Shown here: positions 26,101 to 37,560 of the stretch, piece by piece | Position numbering within the stretch: the stretch's first letter is position 1 | Layout of the letters: every line of letters begins with the position of its first letter | Assembly (NCBI GenBank): GCA_964017045.1 | Contig: OZ024809.1 | Coordinates: 13,708,307 to 13,772,306, forward strand | Source of the DNA: Omphiscola glabra | Taxonomy: Eukaryota > Mollusca > Gastropoda > Lymnaeidae | Direction of reading: 5' to 3' | Length of the DNA stretch: 64,000 nucleotides | Notes under the pieces: model-generated | Told to the model about the DNA's origin: nothing | Database searches by the model: none | Seen by the model: the letters and a program-made list of their open reading frames with translations, nothing else | Position numbers and translations under genes: made by a program

Positions 26101-28950
26101 TATGTATGTATGTTATTTCTTTGCCACTTAGTATATTTATTTGTATTATTTCTTTGCCAATTAGTTTGTGTATGTATGTTATTTCCAAGCCAATTAGTAT
26201 ATTTATTTGTATTATTTCTTTGCCAATTAGTTTGTGTATGTATGTTATTTCCAAGCCAATTAGTATATTTATTTGTATTATTTCTTTGCCAATTAGTTTG
26301 TGTATGTTTGTTATTTCCAAGCCAATTAGTATATTTATTTGTATTATTTCTTTGCCAATTAGTTTATGTATGTATGTTATTTCCAAGCCAATTAGTATAT
26401 TTATTTGTATTATTTCTTTGCCAATTAGTTTGTGTATGTATGTTATTTCCAAGCCAATAAGTATATTTATTTGTATTATTTCTTTGCCAATTAGTTTGTG
26501 TATGTATGTTATTTCCAAGCCAATTAGTATATTTATTTGTATTATTTCTTTGCCAATTAGTTTGTGTATGAATGTTATTTCCAAGCCAATTAGTATATTT
26601 ATTTGTATTATTTCTTTGCCAATTAGTTTGTGTATGTATGTTATTTCCAAGCCAATTAGTATATTTATTTGTATTATTTCTTTGCCAATTAGTTTATGTA
26701 TGTATGTTATTTCCAAGCCAATTAGTATATTTACTTGTATTATTTCTTTGCCAATTAGTTTATGTATGTATGTTATTTCCAAGCCAATTAGTATATTTAC
26801 TTGTATTATTTCTTTGCCAATTAGTTTGTGTATGTATGTTATTTCCAAGCCAATTAGTATATTTATTTGTATTATTTCTTTGCCAATTAGTTTATGTATG
26901 TATGTTATTTCCAAGCCAATTAGTATATTTATTTGTATTATTTCTTTGCCAATTAGTTTATGTATGTATGTTATTTCCAAGCAAATTAGTATATTTATTT
27001 GTATTATTTCTTTGCCAATTAGTTTGTGTATGTATGTTATTTCCAAGCCAATTAGTATATTTATTTGTATTATTTCTTTGCCAATTATTTTATGTATGTA
27101 TGTTATTTCCAAGCAAATTAGTATATTTATTTGTATTATTTCTTTGCCAATTAGTTTATGTATGTATGTTATTTCCAAGCCAATTAGTATATTTACTTGT
27201 ATTATTTCTTTGCCAATTAGTTTATGTATGTATGTTATTTCCAAGCCAATTAGTATATTTACTTGTATTATTTCTTTGCCAATTAGTTTGTGTATGTATG
27301 TTATTTCCAAGCCAATTAGTATATTTATTTGTATTATTTCTTTGCCAATTAGTTTATGTATGTATGTTATTTCCAAGCCAATTAGTATATTTATTTGTAT
27401 TATTTCTTTGCCAATTAGTTTATGTATGTATGTTATTTCCAAGCCAATTAGTATATTTATTTGTATTATTTCTTTGCCAATTAGTTTGTGTATGTATGTT
27501 ATTTCCAAGCCAATTAGTATATTTATTTGTATTATTTCTTTGCCAATTAGTTTATGTATGTATGTTATTTCCAAGCCAATTAGTATATTTATTTGTATTA
27601 TTTCTTTGCCAATTAGTTTGTGTATGTATGTTATTTCCAAGCCAATTAGTATATTTATTTGTATTATTTCTTTGCCAATTAGTTTGTGTATGTATGTTAT
27701 TTCCAAGCCAATTAGTATATTTATTTGTATTATTTCTTTGCCAATTAGTTTGTGTATGTATGTTATTTCCAAGCCAATTAGTATATTTATTTGTATTATT
27801 TCTTTGCCAATTAGTTTATGTATGTATGTTATTTCCAAGCCAATTAGTATATTTATTTGTATTATTTCTTTGCCAATTAGTTTATGTATGTATGTTATTT
27901 CCAAGCCAATTAGTATATTTATTTGTATTATTTCTTTGCCAATTAGTTTATGTATGTATGTTATTTCCAAGCCAATTAGTATATTTATTTGTATTATTTC
28001 TTTGCCAATTAGTTTGTGTATGTATGTTATTTCCAAGCCAATTAGTATATTTATTTGTATTATTTCTTTGCCAATTAGTTTATGTATGTATGTTATTTCC
28101 AAGCCAATTAGTATATTTATTTGTATTATTTCTTTGCCAATTAGTTTGTGTATGTATGTTATTTCCAAGCAAATTAGTATATTTATTTGTATTATTTCTT
28201 TGCCAATTAGTTTGTGTATGTATGTTATTTCCAAGCCAATTAGTATATTTATTTGTATTATTTCTTTGCCAATTAGTTTATGTATGTATGTTATTTCCAA
28301 GCCAATTAGTATATTTATTTGTATTATTTCTTTGCCAATTATTTTATGTATGTATGTTATTTCCAAGCCAATTAGTATATTTATTTGTATTATTTCTTTG
28401 CCAATTAGTTTATGTATGTATGTTATTTCCAAGCCAATTAGTATATTTATTTGTATTATTTCTTTGCCAATTAGTTTATGTATGTATGTTATTTCCAAGC
28501 CAATTAGTATATTTATTTGTATTATTTCTTTGCCAATTAGTTTGTGTATGTATGTTATTTCCAAGCAAATTAGTATATTTATTTGTATTATTTCTTTGCC
28601 AATTAGTTTGTGTATGTATGTTATTTCCAAGCCAATTAGTATATTTATTTGTATTATTTCTTTGCCAATTAGTTTATGTATGTATGTTATTGCCAAGCCA
28701 ATTAGTATATTTATTTGTATTATTTCTTTGCCAATTAGTTTATGTATGTATGTTATTTCCAAGCCAATTAGTATATTTATTTGTATTTTTTCTTTGCCCA
28801 TTAGTTTATGTATGTATGTTATTTCCAAGCCAATTAGTATATTTATTTGTATTATTTCTTTGCCAATTAGTTTATGTATGTATGTTATTTCCAAGCCAAT
28901 TAGTATATTTATTTGTATTATTTCTTTGCCAATTAGTTTATGTATTTGCA
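11166..28950. repeat. 66-bp dimeric satellite, about 270 copies, with higher-order repeats
   Basis: The unit is two related 33-bp halves, both ending in GCCAATTAG: one carries TATGTATGTATGTTATTTCC, the other TATATTTATTTGTATTATTT. Copies differ at few positions, mainly TTTATG/TTTGTG. A rare 1-bp-shorter variant (GTATTATTTTTTGCC) occurs at about 11701, 14200, 16905, 20204 and 24097. The last three spacings equal 41, 50 and 59 dimers minus 1 bp. Other private variants (TATTTTAAGG, TGATATTTCC, ATTCCCAAGCC) recur in step. The unit lacks stops in most frames on both strands, giving open frames up to 2,976 codons that are repeat translations, not genes. Confidence 0.97.
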
Positions 28951-29410
28951 TTATTTCCATGCCAATTAGTATATGTTTGTATGTTATTTCCATGCCTATT
29001 AGTATATGCATTTGTATTATTCCCATGCCAATTAGTATATATATTTGTTATATTTATGCCAATTTTTTTATGTATGTATTTTATTTTAATGCCAATTCGT
29101 GTATGCATCTGTATTATTTCTATACCAATTAGTAAATGTCTTTGTATTATGTGCATGCCATTTAGTTTATATAAGTGTTTTATTTCCATGCCAATTACTA
29201 TATGTACTATGACATATTCCTTTGCGAATTAGAATATGTTTGTGTTTTATTCCCATGCCAATTATTATGTGTATATTTGTTAGTTCCATGCCTAAAAATA
29301 TTTAAATGTTAGTTATTTCCATGCCAATTAGTGTATGTAGTTCTGTTATTTCTATACCAATTAGTATGTATTTGTATTATTTCCATGCCAATTAGTATAT
29401 AAATGTGTTT
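28951..29410. repeat. Degraded right edge of the AT-rich satellite
   Basis: Monomers of about 31-34 bp with the core TTTCCATGCCAATTAGTATA carry many private changes and no dimer register. They resemble the left flank at about 10.9-11.2 kb. The array ends near 29410, where unique sequence begins. Confidence 0.9.
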
Positions 29411-30235
29411 GTCTTATCATTGTCACCAGTTTAATTAATGGGATGTACATTTTACCAATATTTTGATTTGATTTTTCTGTTTAATAAACGTCATTTTTCT
29501 GAGGCCTTTTCCAAATCTGAAATTTTGGTTTCCTTTGTTTCGTCATACTCAGATATGGTTGAATTAATAAGTGGCAGTAGATGAAATCAGAAAGTTGAGT
29601 CAACTGTTGAGGTTGTAATGTTAAGATAATTTTAGCAAAGAGTCGTCTACACTCTCCACGAGGTTGTTCAACTGAAATTTTATATTTCATTTCGACGGAT
29701 GCTCGCACTAAGTCTCAATTGTAAAGTCAATATCTTTGCAGTCTTGTTTAAAACAGAAAAAATAACTGTGATCTGATATTGAGACGGAGACACGGATCCA
29801 TTGAATTCATTGCCATTGTGATTCTGCGGTCTCGAAGTATCTCCTACTTATGTTATGAACTAGTCAAACACGCCGTTAGATTCTGCACACAATATGTCAA
29901 CTTTCAAATCTGGGACATGACAGTTCCTAAACTTTAAGGTTTTTATTGCCACTTGCCATTTAGAAACAATCTCATTCAAAGTTAACAAAAACACGAACTT
30001 TAACAAAAGTATGTCTACATTTGATAACAGAAACAATCTTTCTTATTTTTTCATTTTAAAGATATTAAGAAGATTTTGTAAATATTGTTTACGATGACGA
30101 CACTTTGCTAAACTGAACTGTTAAAATATATCATTTCAGCTATTCCTATGTGGTTCCACTGGTTTACTAGTCTTCTGATCTCTTGCAGCGATTCCCTATC
30201 AACTCTTTCTATGAGCTCTTTTCTCTCTATCTCTC

Positions 30236-30237
30236 AC

Positions 30238-30271
<34 letters not shown>
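30236..30271. repeat. (CT)n microsatellite
   Basis: About 17 uninterrupted CT dinucleotides. Confidence 0.95.
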
Positions 30272-30662
30272 TCTGTCACGAAGTGTTATGTCTTATAAAC
30301 GATTATCTACCTTTATAGGTGGTCCAGGAAAGCTATCTATTAACATATCCCTGTCCCTAATTTCCGGTCAATTAGAATATCCCGTCGTTAACCCAAAAAT
30401 TATCGTACAAAGTCTGGAAGGCCTGAAACATAATATTATCGAAATAAATAAAAATCCCCTCTATCTCAAGATGTGAGAATCTATTAACCTTGACCTTACC
30501 CTTAACAATGCCCTCCCTAAAATAACAGCAATTTGCATCATTCCTATAAGTTAACTTAACAACAATGTAGTTCTGTACTGTACCCACACTCCACTCATTT
30601 GTGACAATGAGATTTATTATTTTTATAGTGAAAAAAATTAAGATTGCTGATTAATTTGATTT

Positions 30663-30787
30663 CATTCAGAAATCCAAGCGTTTTGACAGACTCAAGACAA
30701 CATCATTCAGAAATCCAAACATTATGACAGCCTCAAGATAACGTCATTCAGAAATCCAAGCGTCATGACAGTCTAATGACAACATCT
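30663..30787. repeat. 41-bp tandem repeat, 3 copies
   Basis: CATTCAGAAATCCAAGC-type starts at 30663, 30704 and 30745 give a 41-bp period. Copies also share TGACAGNCTCAAGA. Confidence 0.9.
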
Positions 30788-30865
30788 TCGAAATGATTCA
30801 AAACTAGACTTCGGTAAAATTATCAAATATTCATTATGACATTGTAAACCTTTGGAAGATTTAAT

Positions 30866-31370
30866 AGGAAATGATTAACACTACCTAGTAAATAGGAGAT
30901 ATTTAACACTACATAGGCAAAGGTCATATGTAACACCACCTAGTCAATAGGACATGATTTTACACTACCTAGTCAATATGACATAATTAACACTACCTAG
31001 TCAATATGACATGATTAAAACTACCTATTCAATAGGACATATTTAACACTACCTAGTCAATAGGACATATTTAACACCACCTAGTCAATAGGACATATTT
31101 AACACTACTAGTCAATATGACATGATTAAAACTACCTTTTCAATAGGACATAATTAACACTACCTAGTCAATATGACATGATTAAAACTACCTTTTCAAT
31201 AGGACATAATTAACACTACCTAGTCAATAGGACATATTTAACACTACATAGGCAATAGGACATATGTAACACTACATAGTCAATAGGACATATTTAACAC
31301 TAAATAGGCAATAGGACATATGTAACACTACCTTGTCAATAGGACATGATTAACACTACCTAGTCAATAT
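30866..31370. repeat. 28-bp minisatellite, about 18 copies
   Basis: Units of the form AACACTACCTAGTCAATAGG followed by ACATATTT or ACATGATT. Variants (CTACATAGGCAATAGG, CTACCTTTTCAATAGG) alternate, suggesting a higher-order arrangement. The array lies about 0.7 kb beyond the 3' end of TLR-A. Confidence 0.93.
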
Positions 31371-32071
31371 TTGATGTCAGTTACCTAGACTAAACTTATT
31401 TTGTTCCGGAAGTATCAAAATTTTACTCAATGTACAATATATAATTAATTTAATTTTAAAAAGTGCAATCTACTATGAACTGAAATTATTACGTGTGTAA
31501 CAAATGACACCTTTGGGACATTGCTTTCCTCATAAAACGCACTAACCAACACACACATTCTGTGATGTAGTTTTACTAAATGCTGATTTGGACCGAAATC
31601 ACAAACTTTCGATTCTCCATGCCACACACACACACACAAACACACAAAAACAATCATGACCTTATACCCTTAGATACCGCGAAGCACCATTTTTGCGCGC
31701 CCCTGAACATGTGATAACTCTAAAAAAAAAAATTTTTTAAAGCATATAGAATAAAGATCTATTTAAAATGCGTTCACCAAACAAGGGCGCACCCAAAAAC
31801 CTTCCTATGATAGATATTTGAAAGCGCCCCGTTCTGAATAAAGTAATATTGCAAGTGCTCACACCAAAAGTAGCTTAACTTGAGCGTCCCATCGAAGCTA
31901 TTCAATATGAAGAAAAAATTTAATTTTTTTAAAACTCTTTTTCCCTCTACACTTTGCGATTTTTTTAAATTACACCTTCCGGAAAAGTGGATTATGACCC
32001 ATACTCTCCATGAACTATCTGTACGTCAGGAGGAATGACCTTGTCAATTTTGGTCACGATCCATTGTTAGG

Positions 32072-32077
32072 TTTATT
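32072..32077 (-). promoter_or_regulatory. Poly(A) signal AATAAA of TLR-A
   Basis: AATAAA on the minus strand, about 70 nt beyond the TLR-A stop codon, in AT-rich sequence. It is the first canonical hexamer after the stop and would give a short 3' UTR. Confidence 0.6.
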
Positions 32078-32147
32078 CGTGACAGATCGACCAAATTTAC
32101 AAACATATTCACACCGAGCTGCATATATTAGATGGTGAAACCAGTTC

Positions 32148-32357
32148 TTAAGAATATCTGAGATCGTTCGCTAATTTGTCCCAGAATGCCTTGGTGATCC
32201 CTTCGTCCTTGACCCCTTCACTCTGCGGATAAAGCAGATAGGTGTTGTTCCTTACGTGGTACAAGAGGTCCGTGCCGAGGTCACTTGACGGGATGGATTC
32301 TTTCAGGAGGAATGCCAGGACCTGACGACCGGTGTGAACAGCCTCCATGTTCGCCAT
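32148..32357 (-). CDS. TLR-A exon 4: end of TIR domain (box 3)
   Basis: This is the last coding exon, 69 codons plus TAA. It begins after a CCCCAG acceptor in phase 0 and encodes residues 841-909 of the TLR-A model. The start MANMEAVHTG is conserved in all three genes (MANMESVHTG in B and C). Box 3 is seen as FWDKL, with F-W at residues 898-899; in TLRs this motif lies near the C-terminal helix of the TIR fold. The ending ANDLRYS matches the ASDLKH ending of TLR-C but differs from TLR-B, whose end is shortened. Confidence 0.93.
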   Translation of the reverse strand: MANMEAVHTGRQVLAFLLKESIPSSDLGTDLLYHVRNNTYLLYPQSEGVKDEGITKAFWDKLANDLRYS

Positions 32358-32670
32358 CTGGGGAAAGAAGTTGAGGAGCGCAAAATTATGAAACGTCAAC
32401 GCAAAGAAAAGTTTTCATTTTTGTTTTAATTCGCTGACCGATGTCGTTTTAAAATTGTGTATTGCTATTTAATTACAGGCAAGATTAGGATCGCGACAGG
32501 TGTTTAATTACATCAAGAGCTGAGGTGTTTAATTTATATTAAATGTAGAGGATTTTAATTAGATCAATTGAGGGAGTGTTTGATTATTAATAAACATGTT
32601 GTGGTGGTTAATTAGATCATATGTTGAGGTCTCATTAAATATTTATATCTTCATTTCTCCGTACGGGGGA

Positions 32671-33037
32671 AGAGCAGATGTAGAGTTTGGGGCAGAGCGG
32701 ATGGAGAGTTTGGGGCAGAGCGGATTGAGAGATTGGGGCAGAGCGGATGGAGAATTTGGGGCATAGCGGATGGAGAGTTTGGGGCAGAGCGGATTGAGAG
32801 ATTGGGGCATAGCGGATGGAGAGTTTGGGGCAGAGCGGATTGAGAGATTGGGGCAGAGCGGATTGAGAGATTGGGGCAGAGCGGATTGAGAGATTGGGGC
32901 AGAGCGGATTGAGAGATTGTGGCAGAGCGGATTGAGAGATTGGGGCAGAGCGGATTGAGAGATTGGGGCAGAGCGGATTGAGAGATTGAGGCAGAGCGAA
33001 TTGAGATATTGGGGTTGAGCGGATGGAGAGTTTGGTA
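32671..33037. repeat. 23-bp minisatellite, about 16 copies (TLR-A intron 3)
   Basis: The unit GGATTGAGAGATTGGGGCAG plus AGC repeats every 23 bp (GCGGATT at 32881, 32904 and 32927), mixed with a GGATGGAGAGTTTGGGGCAG variant. It lies wholly within TLR-A intron 3 (32358-33482). The minus-strand frame across it translates the repeat only. Confidence 0.94.
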
Positions 33038-33482
33038 AAAAAGATGAAGAGTTTGTTGAAGAAAGGATTAAAAGGAAAGACGGAATAAGGTACACTGTAG
33101 ATTTCATGGTGAGATTTTGGAAAGGAGAGGGGGAGAGAATTGAATGTGGTGGGTTTCGGGGCAGAGCTTAAATGAGGGAGGGTAGTGTTAGAATCGGTGG
33201 GTTAAAGGTTATAAAAAGGAGAGTGGAGGAGGGTGAGAATCAGAGGAAACTGGAACATGACTTGTCTAAAAGGATAGTCAAACGTGACGGGTCAGAGGAT
33301 AGCGGAACATGACTTGCCTCAGAGGATAGTGGAACATGACTTGGGTGACGGCAGAAATGGGAACAGCGTTGAAGGAAATTAGCTGGTCACACGTCAGTGT
33401 CAAACTTTTTTTAGCTTGGGTTTTTTTTCTGACTCTCTATTGTATGAAGCATGACTCGTAGCGTCAATGTTACATGACTCAC

Positions 33483-33646
33483 CTGAAGCTCAAATTTGCA
33501 CCACTTGCTTGCTAACAGGCTCCGCGTCAGAATCACCAAAGTTTTCCGACTCTCGTGTATAGCAGTGACAATGTTGGACGCTATGAGGTCCCCTACGGCG
33601 AAATCTCTGCCGTGGATGTAAAGCTTCAGTCCGCGCTTGGGCAGTT
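33483..33646 (-). CDS. TLR-A exon 3: TIR domain with box 2 / BB loop
   Basis: This 164-bp exon enters in phase 1 after a TTTCAG acceptor and leaves in phase 0 at CAG|GTGAGT. It encodes residues 786-840. Box 2 is visible as GRDFAVGD at residues 798-805. The canonical TLR form is RDxxPG, so the proline position holds valine here. Downstream, SRKTLVILTRSLLASKWCKF matches the conserved TIR strand and helix with the W-C pair seen in many TLRs. The exon has exactly the same length and phases as its counterparts in TLR-B and TLR-C. Confidence 0.93.
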
Positions 33647-34175
33647 CTGAAAGTAAAGACTTCCGGTTGAGATATAAACGGGAAAGTGAGTTCTCGGGCT
33701 TGCCTATTTTCCCTTTCCCTTCATTAAAAACAAAAGTCCTTTCGATAATTCTATTTGGTTTCATTTCACAATATTGATGTTTATTCTTGATGCCTCTTTT
33801 TTTGAAGCGACATACAATTTTTTTTCCAGTTTTTCTGAATAAAAAAAGGATAAATAATATTTATTGAGTCAAAACTTTCTAAAGACTACACAAATTGTAC
33901 ATGCAAACTTTGAAGGCAATGGGGAATAATTAACAAAAAGATTGGGAAAATTTAAAGATTTAAAAATCAGCTAAAAAGAACGTTGAAAATTACATAAAAC
34001 CATTGATTGAAAGAGATTACAAATAGAAAAAGGAATTCAATCTTTGTTTTCGTTTTGAATAAAAAATAAAACATTTCACAGCAGTCCTTACTTTAAAGTA
34101 ATGCGTTTCAAATAAACAAGCGATGCAAATCCATAATAGGAAGAATTATGACAAATACGTGATCGATGGTTTAAA

Positions 34176-34836
34176 GCGTTAGTCAATCTGTACACTACGG
34201 TATTTGAACTAATAAAATAGTTTAACATGCTAGCCAATCTGTACACTACGGTATTTGAACTAATAAAATAGTTTAACATGCTAGCCAATCTGTACACTAC
34301 GGTATTTGAACTAATAAAATAGTTTAACATGCTAGCCAATCTGTACACTACGGTATTTGAACTAATAAAATGGTTTAACATGCTAGCCAATCTGTACACT
34401 ACGGTATTTGAACTAATAAAATAGTTTAACATGCTAGCCAATCTGTACACTACAGTATTTGAACTAATAAAATGGTTTAACGTGCTAGCCAATCTGTACA
34501 CTACGGTATTTGAACTAATAAAATAGTTTAACATGCTAGCCAATCTGTACACTACGGTATTTGAACTAATAAAATGGTTTAACGTGCTAGCCAATCTGTA
34601 CACTACGGTATTTGAACTAAGAAAATAGTTTAACATGCTAGCCAATCTGTACACTACGGTATTTGAACTAATAAAATAGTTTAACATGCTAGCCAATCTG
34701 TACACTACGGTATTTGAAATAATAAAATAGTTTAACATGCTAGCCAATCTGTACACTACGGTATTTGAACTAATAAAATGGTTTAACGTGCTAGCCAATC
34801 TGTACACTACGGTATGTGAACTAATAAACTATTTTA
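34176..34836. repeat. 51-bp minisatellite, about 13 copies (TLR-A intron 2)
   Basis: The unit contains GCCAATCTGTACACTACGGT and ATTTGAACTAATAAAAT; TACACTACGG recurs at 34191 and 34242 (51 bp). The period is a multiple of 3, so the minus strand shows a 239-codon frame that is only repeat translation. The array lies inside TLR-A intron 2 (33647-35200). Confidence 0.95.
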
Positions 34837-35200
34837 ACGCTCTATGTTATAAGTAAGATATTAACTCGTTAAATTACTTGCACCGTTTACATTGTCACTG
34901 AAAAGGATTTACAAAATGCTTTAAAAAAACATATTTAGTTATTAATGATATTTATTTATATAACCAACCAGGTCAACTCGCCACTATCAAAAACAAATCC
35001 AACACAAAGACATCTGGACACCTGCCAGCGTATTCACTATTTAGATTTCTCAAGGCTATATTCAAAAAATAAATGGAGGAACAAAATTGTTTAAAAAGTC
35101 AGTACCATTTTTGTTTTTGAATGACCGAAGCAGTGGAAAGACAAAGAGAACTCCAACCAATCACGGCTCGTGTCTGAAACCAAAACAAAAACACACTAAC

Positions 35201-35352
35201 CAGTCATAATCTCTGATAAGATGAAACGCTCGTCCTGATTGGCGTAGCAGATGAAGACGTCGCATTTAAAGTCCCCTTGATTGGTCATCGTTCTCTTCTC
35301 CTTCACATTACGGTACGCCATGTAGTAGAGATAGCGCAGCTTCCAGCGAAAC
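35201..35352 (-). CDS. TLR-A exon 2: start of TIR domain (box 1)
   Basis: This 152-bp exon lies between a CCCCCAG acceptor and a G|GTTAGT donor, entering in phase 2 and leaving in phase 1. It encodes the juxtamembrane stretch FRWKLRYLYYMAYRN and then box 1 of the TIR domain, CDVFICYANQDERFI, from residue 765. Box 1 of TLRs is typically (Y/F)DAFISY, so the match is clear, with Cys replacing the first aromatic residue. The exon is homologous to TLR-B 52879-53030 and TLR-C 62346-62497 and has identical length. Confidence 0.94.
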
Positions 35353-35940
35353 CTGGGGGAAGAATGAGAAGGGTTTCAATTTAGACAAAGTCATTGTGAC
35401 GTACCTTTGGGGAAAGGCGTGGGGGGGGGGCGCGACCGTGGTGCTTCCGGGTCACCAAATAAACTTTGATGTGAGTTAAGGGGTGTGTACTTTGGGGAAA
35501 CCCCCCACCCCCAAGGAATTTTTTCTGGGTACGCCCCTGCGTTACTATCGTGTCAAAGAATAAACGTATATAATTGATGTGTGTTAAAGGATCGGCAGTT
35601 TTGGAAGATCACCCCTGGTGGAATTTCATCTGGTTACGCCACTACTGACAAGACATAACAAAATAGAAGCACTTGTAGACGGAGAGAGGGGGTAAATTGT
35701 TTAAGGCGAAATCTAGTTCTCTCAACGGGTCCTCGGTGGTTTTTGTCTGCATATCATAGGCAGAGCGGATCATGTTATTTTGACATCTGGTGATTTGTAA
35801 ACCCAAGTCAACTCGGCCACATGTCAGACTTATCAATTTGGTCAAACCTTGTGGGAAAACATGTCAATTGTGATCACGATAGATATTGCTGGCATTGAAA
35901 AATAGCATCTGCACAGTTGCTAGCTTCAGTCTATCTATTG
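35353..35940. other. TLR-A intron 1, proximal part
   Basis: Non-coding intronic sequence. The segment 35.40-35.64 kb contains G-runs and TACGCC-type motifs similar to others near 37.48 and 61.3 kb, suggesting a decayed interspersed repeat shared among these introns and intergenic regions. Boundaries cannot be set by eye. Confidence 0.4.
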
Positions 35941-36480
35941 CAGTGATTCTCAACCTTTTTTTATAATACGACACATAAATTTATTCTGAAAATTTTCATG
36001 ACAGGGGTACAGTTTTGGGCGGAAAATTTATTTACTTTATCATATTTAATTGAAAGTTTGTTTCTGGTTTAGAGAGTATCTAAATTTAAAGTTAAACTCA
36101 AATGTCGTCAAGACAAGAAGGTTTTGTCTTGTTTGAAGAATCAGTCAATGCCGAGAAATAAAATTCGCAAAGCCACGAAGGTTGCCACGGAGAGAATTAA
36201 TTTGGATTGCTTTTGAAGTGATTGCAGGATATCATTTCTTGACGGAAATCCGAAACTCTTTCAAGCTCTGCGCAGAAATTTGTGGCCGATACAATGCATC
36301 TAATCCTAAATCAGTCCCTTGTTCTTTCTCCTCAGTTATGCGATTCTTCGATTCGTTGATTCCAAATGGATTGATCACCCATCCAAGATCGTCAATGTCA
36401 AGTGATGGGAAATAGTTTTCAAGTGCTACATGTAGCACGATCATTGTTTCGAGAATTTCAGGAAAGACTTAAATTGATTT
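35941..36480 (-). mobile_element. hAT transposon 3' remnant inside TLR-A intron 1
   Basis: CAGTGATTCTCAACC at 35941 matches the terminal inverted repeat type of many hAT elements. About 190 bp further in, on the minus strand, lies a transposase-like C-terminal fragment. The element's 3' half therefore appears to be present, with its 5' half lost before about 36.5 kb. It sits in the same transcriptional orientation as the host gene. Confidence 0.6.
36130..36444 (-). pseudogene. hAT transposase C-terminal fragment
   Basis: A minus-strand frame (36232-36444) reads LENYFPSLDIDDLGWVINPF followed by an acidic stretch, a segment with LKEFRISVKK, and then a stop. In the next frame the sequence continues as YPAITSKAIQI. 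This order (W-x-x-x-PF motif, then F-W/R-I-x-V-K-K, then YP-x-I-x-x-KA) is that of the hAT-family transposase C-terminus of the ZBED5/GTF2IRD2-related type, just before the dimerisation segment. At least one frameshift and the missing N-terminal parts make it a dead copy. Family assignment is from remembered motif order; a protein search would settle it. Confidence 0.55.
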
Positions 36481-36621
36481 TCATAAGGTTTTAGACAAAA
36501 ATCAATGGTTTCCTTTCGAATTTTTACTTTTCCTGTGAAAGCGGCCGTAAAATAAACGAAGGGATGCGTTCATGCTGTGTGAAGGAAATAGTGTACCATG
36601 GTATCTGGCAGCTTTATATTA

Positions 36622-36920
36622 TATAAAGACCGGACAATATAAGGAAATAGTAGAACAGTGCATGTGGAAGATTGAAATACAAAGACAGGACAATATAAGG
36701 AAATAGTAGAACAGTGCATGTGGAAGATTGAAATACAAAGACAGGACAATGTAAGGAAATAGTAGAACAGTGCATGTGGAAGATTGAAATATTAAGACAG
36801 GACAATATAAGGAAATAGTAGAACAGTGCATGTGGAAGATTGAAATATTAAGACAGGACAATATAAGGAAATAGTAGAACAGTGCATGTTGAAGATTGAA
36901 ATACAAAGACTGGACAATAA
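36622..36920. repeat. 56-bp minisatellite, about 5 copies (TLR-A intron 1)
   Basis: The unit contains GGACAATATAAGGAAATAGT and AGAACAGTGCATGTGGAAG; GGACAATAT recurs at 36632 and 36688 (56 bp). It lies in TLR-A intron 1 (35353-37560). Confidence 0.93.
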
Positions 36921-37560
36921 AAGAAGAAAGTTTCGGCTTAGAGCCTTCCTCGGCAGACAAGACGCATGAAGAGAAAAAAAGAAATTAGAATGTTTTTGTT
37001 TTGTTTTGCATGGTCAATGTCTATACACTGATCACCGAATCAGTGGCTTAGCGGTGGGCATCTGCTTGTCTGCGACAATTCAGTCGTCAAAATACTTGTT
37101 ATATTTCCTCCTCGGTAGTAAAGCTTGACACGTCCATCATCGTTGTTTCCCTTTCCTATGAAATGACTGTGCTACAAAGCGGAGAGTAAAACATTACTTG
37201 AACTTTGGACTCGTTACTCTTCAATACATTCCATTTTTAATCTTCTATTATATGGAGACACGCATACTTCAAGGAAGTAAATTAAAGTCACGTGATATTT
37301 GTTGTCACATAGAAAAGGTCGATATTAAGGCGAATATTTTATGTGTTCAAACAAGAGTGAGTGATCAAAGAACGACGGGGGAAGTCATGCGGTGGCGTGA
37401 GAAGGGGGTGCGGAGTGGGCGGTCCGTTTCAAAAGCCGCTCTTTTCTTTATATTGTGGGGCTACCCGGGGCGGCACTAACCTAGCTACGCCCCTGAACCC
37501 ATGATGAACACATATTTTTTTTACAGTTCGAACTAATCCACATTTTGTCAGGGGGCTCAC

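Larger units (their letters stand above)
29411..32071. other. Intergenic sequence between satellite and TLR-A
   Basis: I find no gene. The stretch is AT-rich and contains a CT microsatellite, a 41-bp repeat and a 28-bp repeat (listed separately). The short open frames at about 29.5, 30.2 and 31.5 kb have no recognisable domain. Around 31.68-31.90 kb there is sequence that looks like an old interspersed repeat (GCGCCCC motifs), but its termini cannot be set. Confidence 0.55.

Noticed and set aside
11166..28950. Centromere
   Set aside because: A homogeneous satellite with higher-order repeats is suggestive, but a gene cluster starts 3 kb away, the array is only about 18 kb, and nothing in the sequence distinguishes centromeric from other satellite DNA.
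11166..29232. Very long open frames on both strands (up to 2,976 codons) encoding regular 22-residue repeats rich in I, L, F, C and Y
   Set aside because: The frames are direct translations of the 66-bp satellite, whose length is a multiple of 3 and which lacks stops in most frames. Similar frames appear on both strands at once, there is no start context, no non-repetitive domain and no sign of codon constraint.
7640..29410. CRISPR array
   Set aside because: Repeats are contiguous with no unique spacers, the genome is eukaryotic and no cas-like gene is present.
34088..34807. 239-codon minus-strand repeat protein
   Set aside because: It is translation of the 51-bp minisatellite inside TLR-A intron 2.
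37038..37100. tRNA gene or tRNA-derived SINE (A-box-like TGGCTTAGCGG at 37044)
   Set aside because: No B box, cloverleaf or SINE tail follows; a chance match or a remnant too decayed to call.
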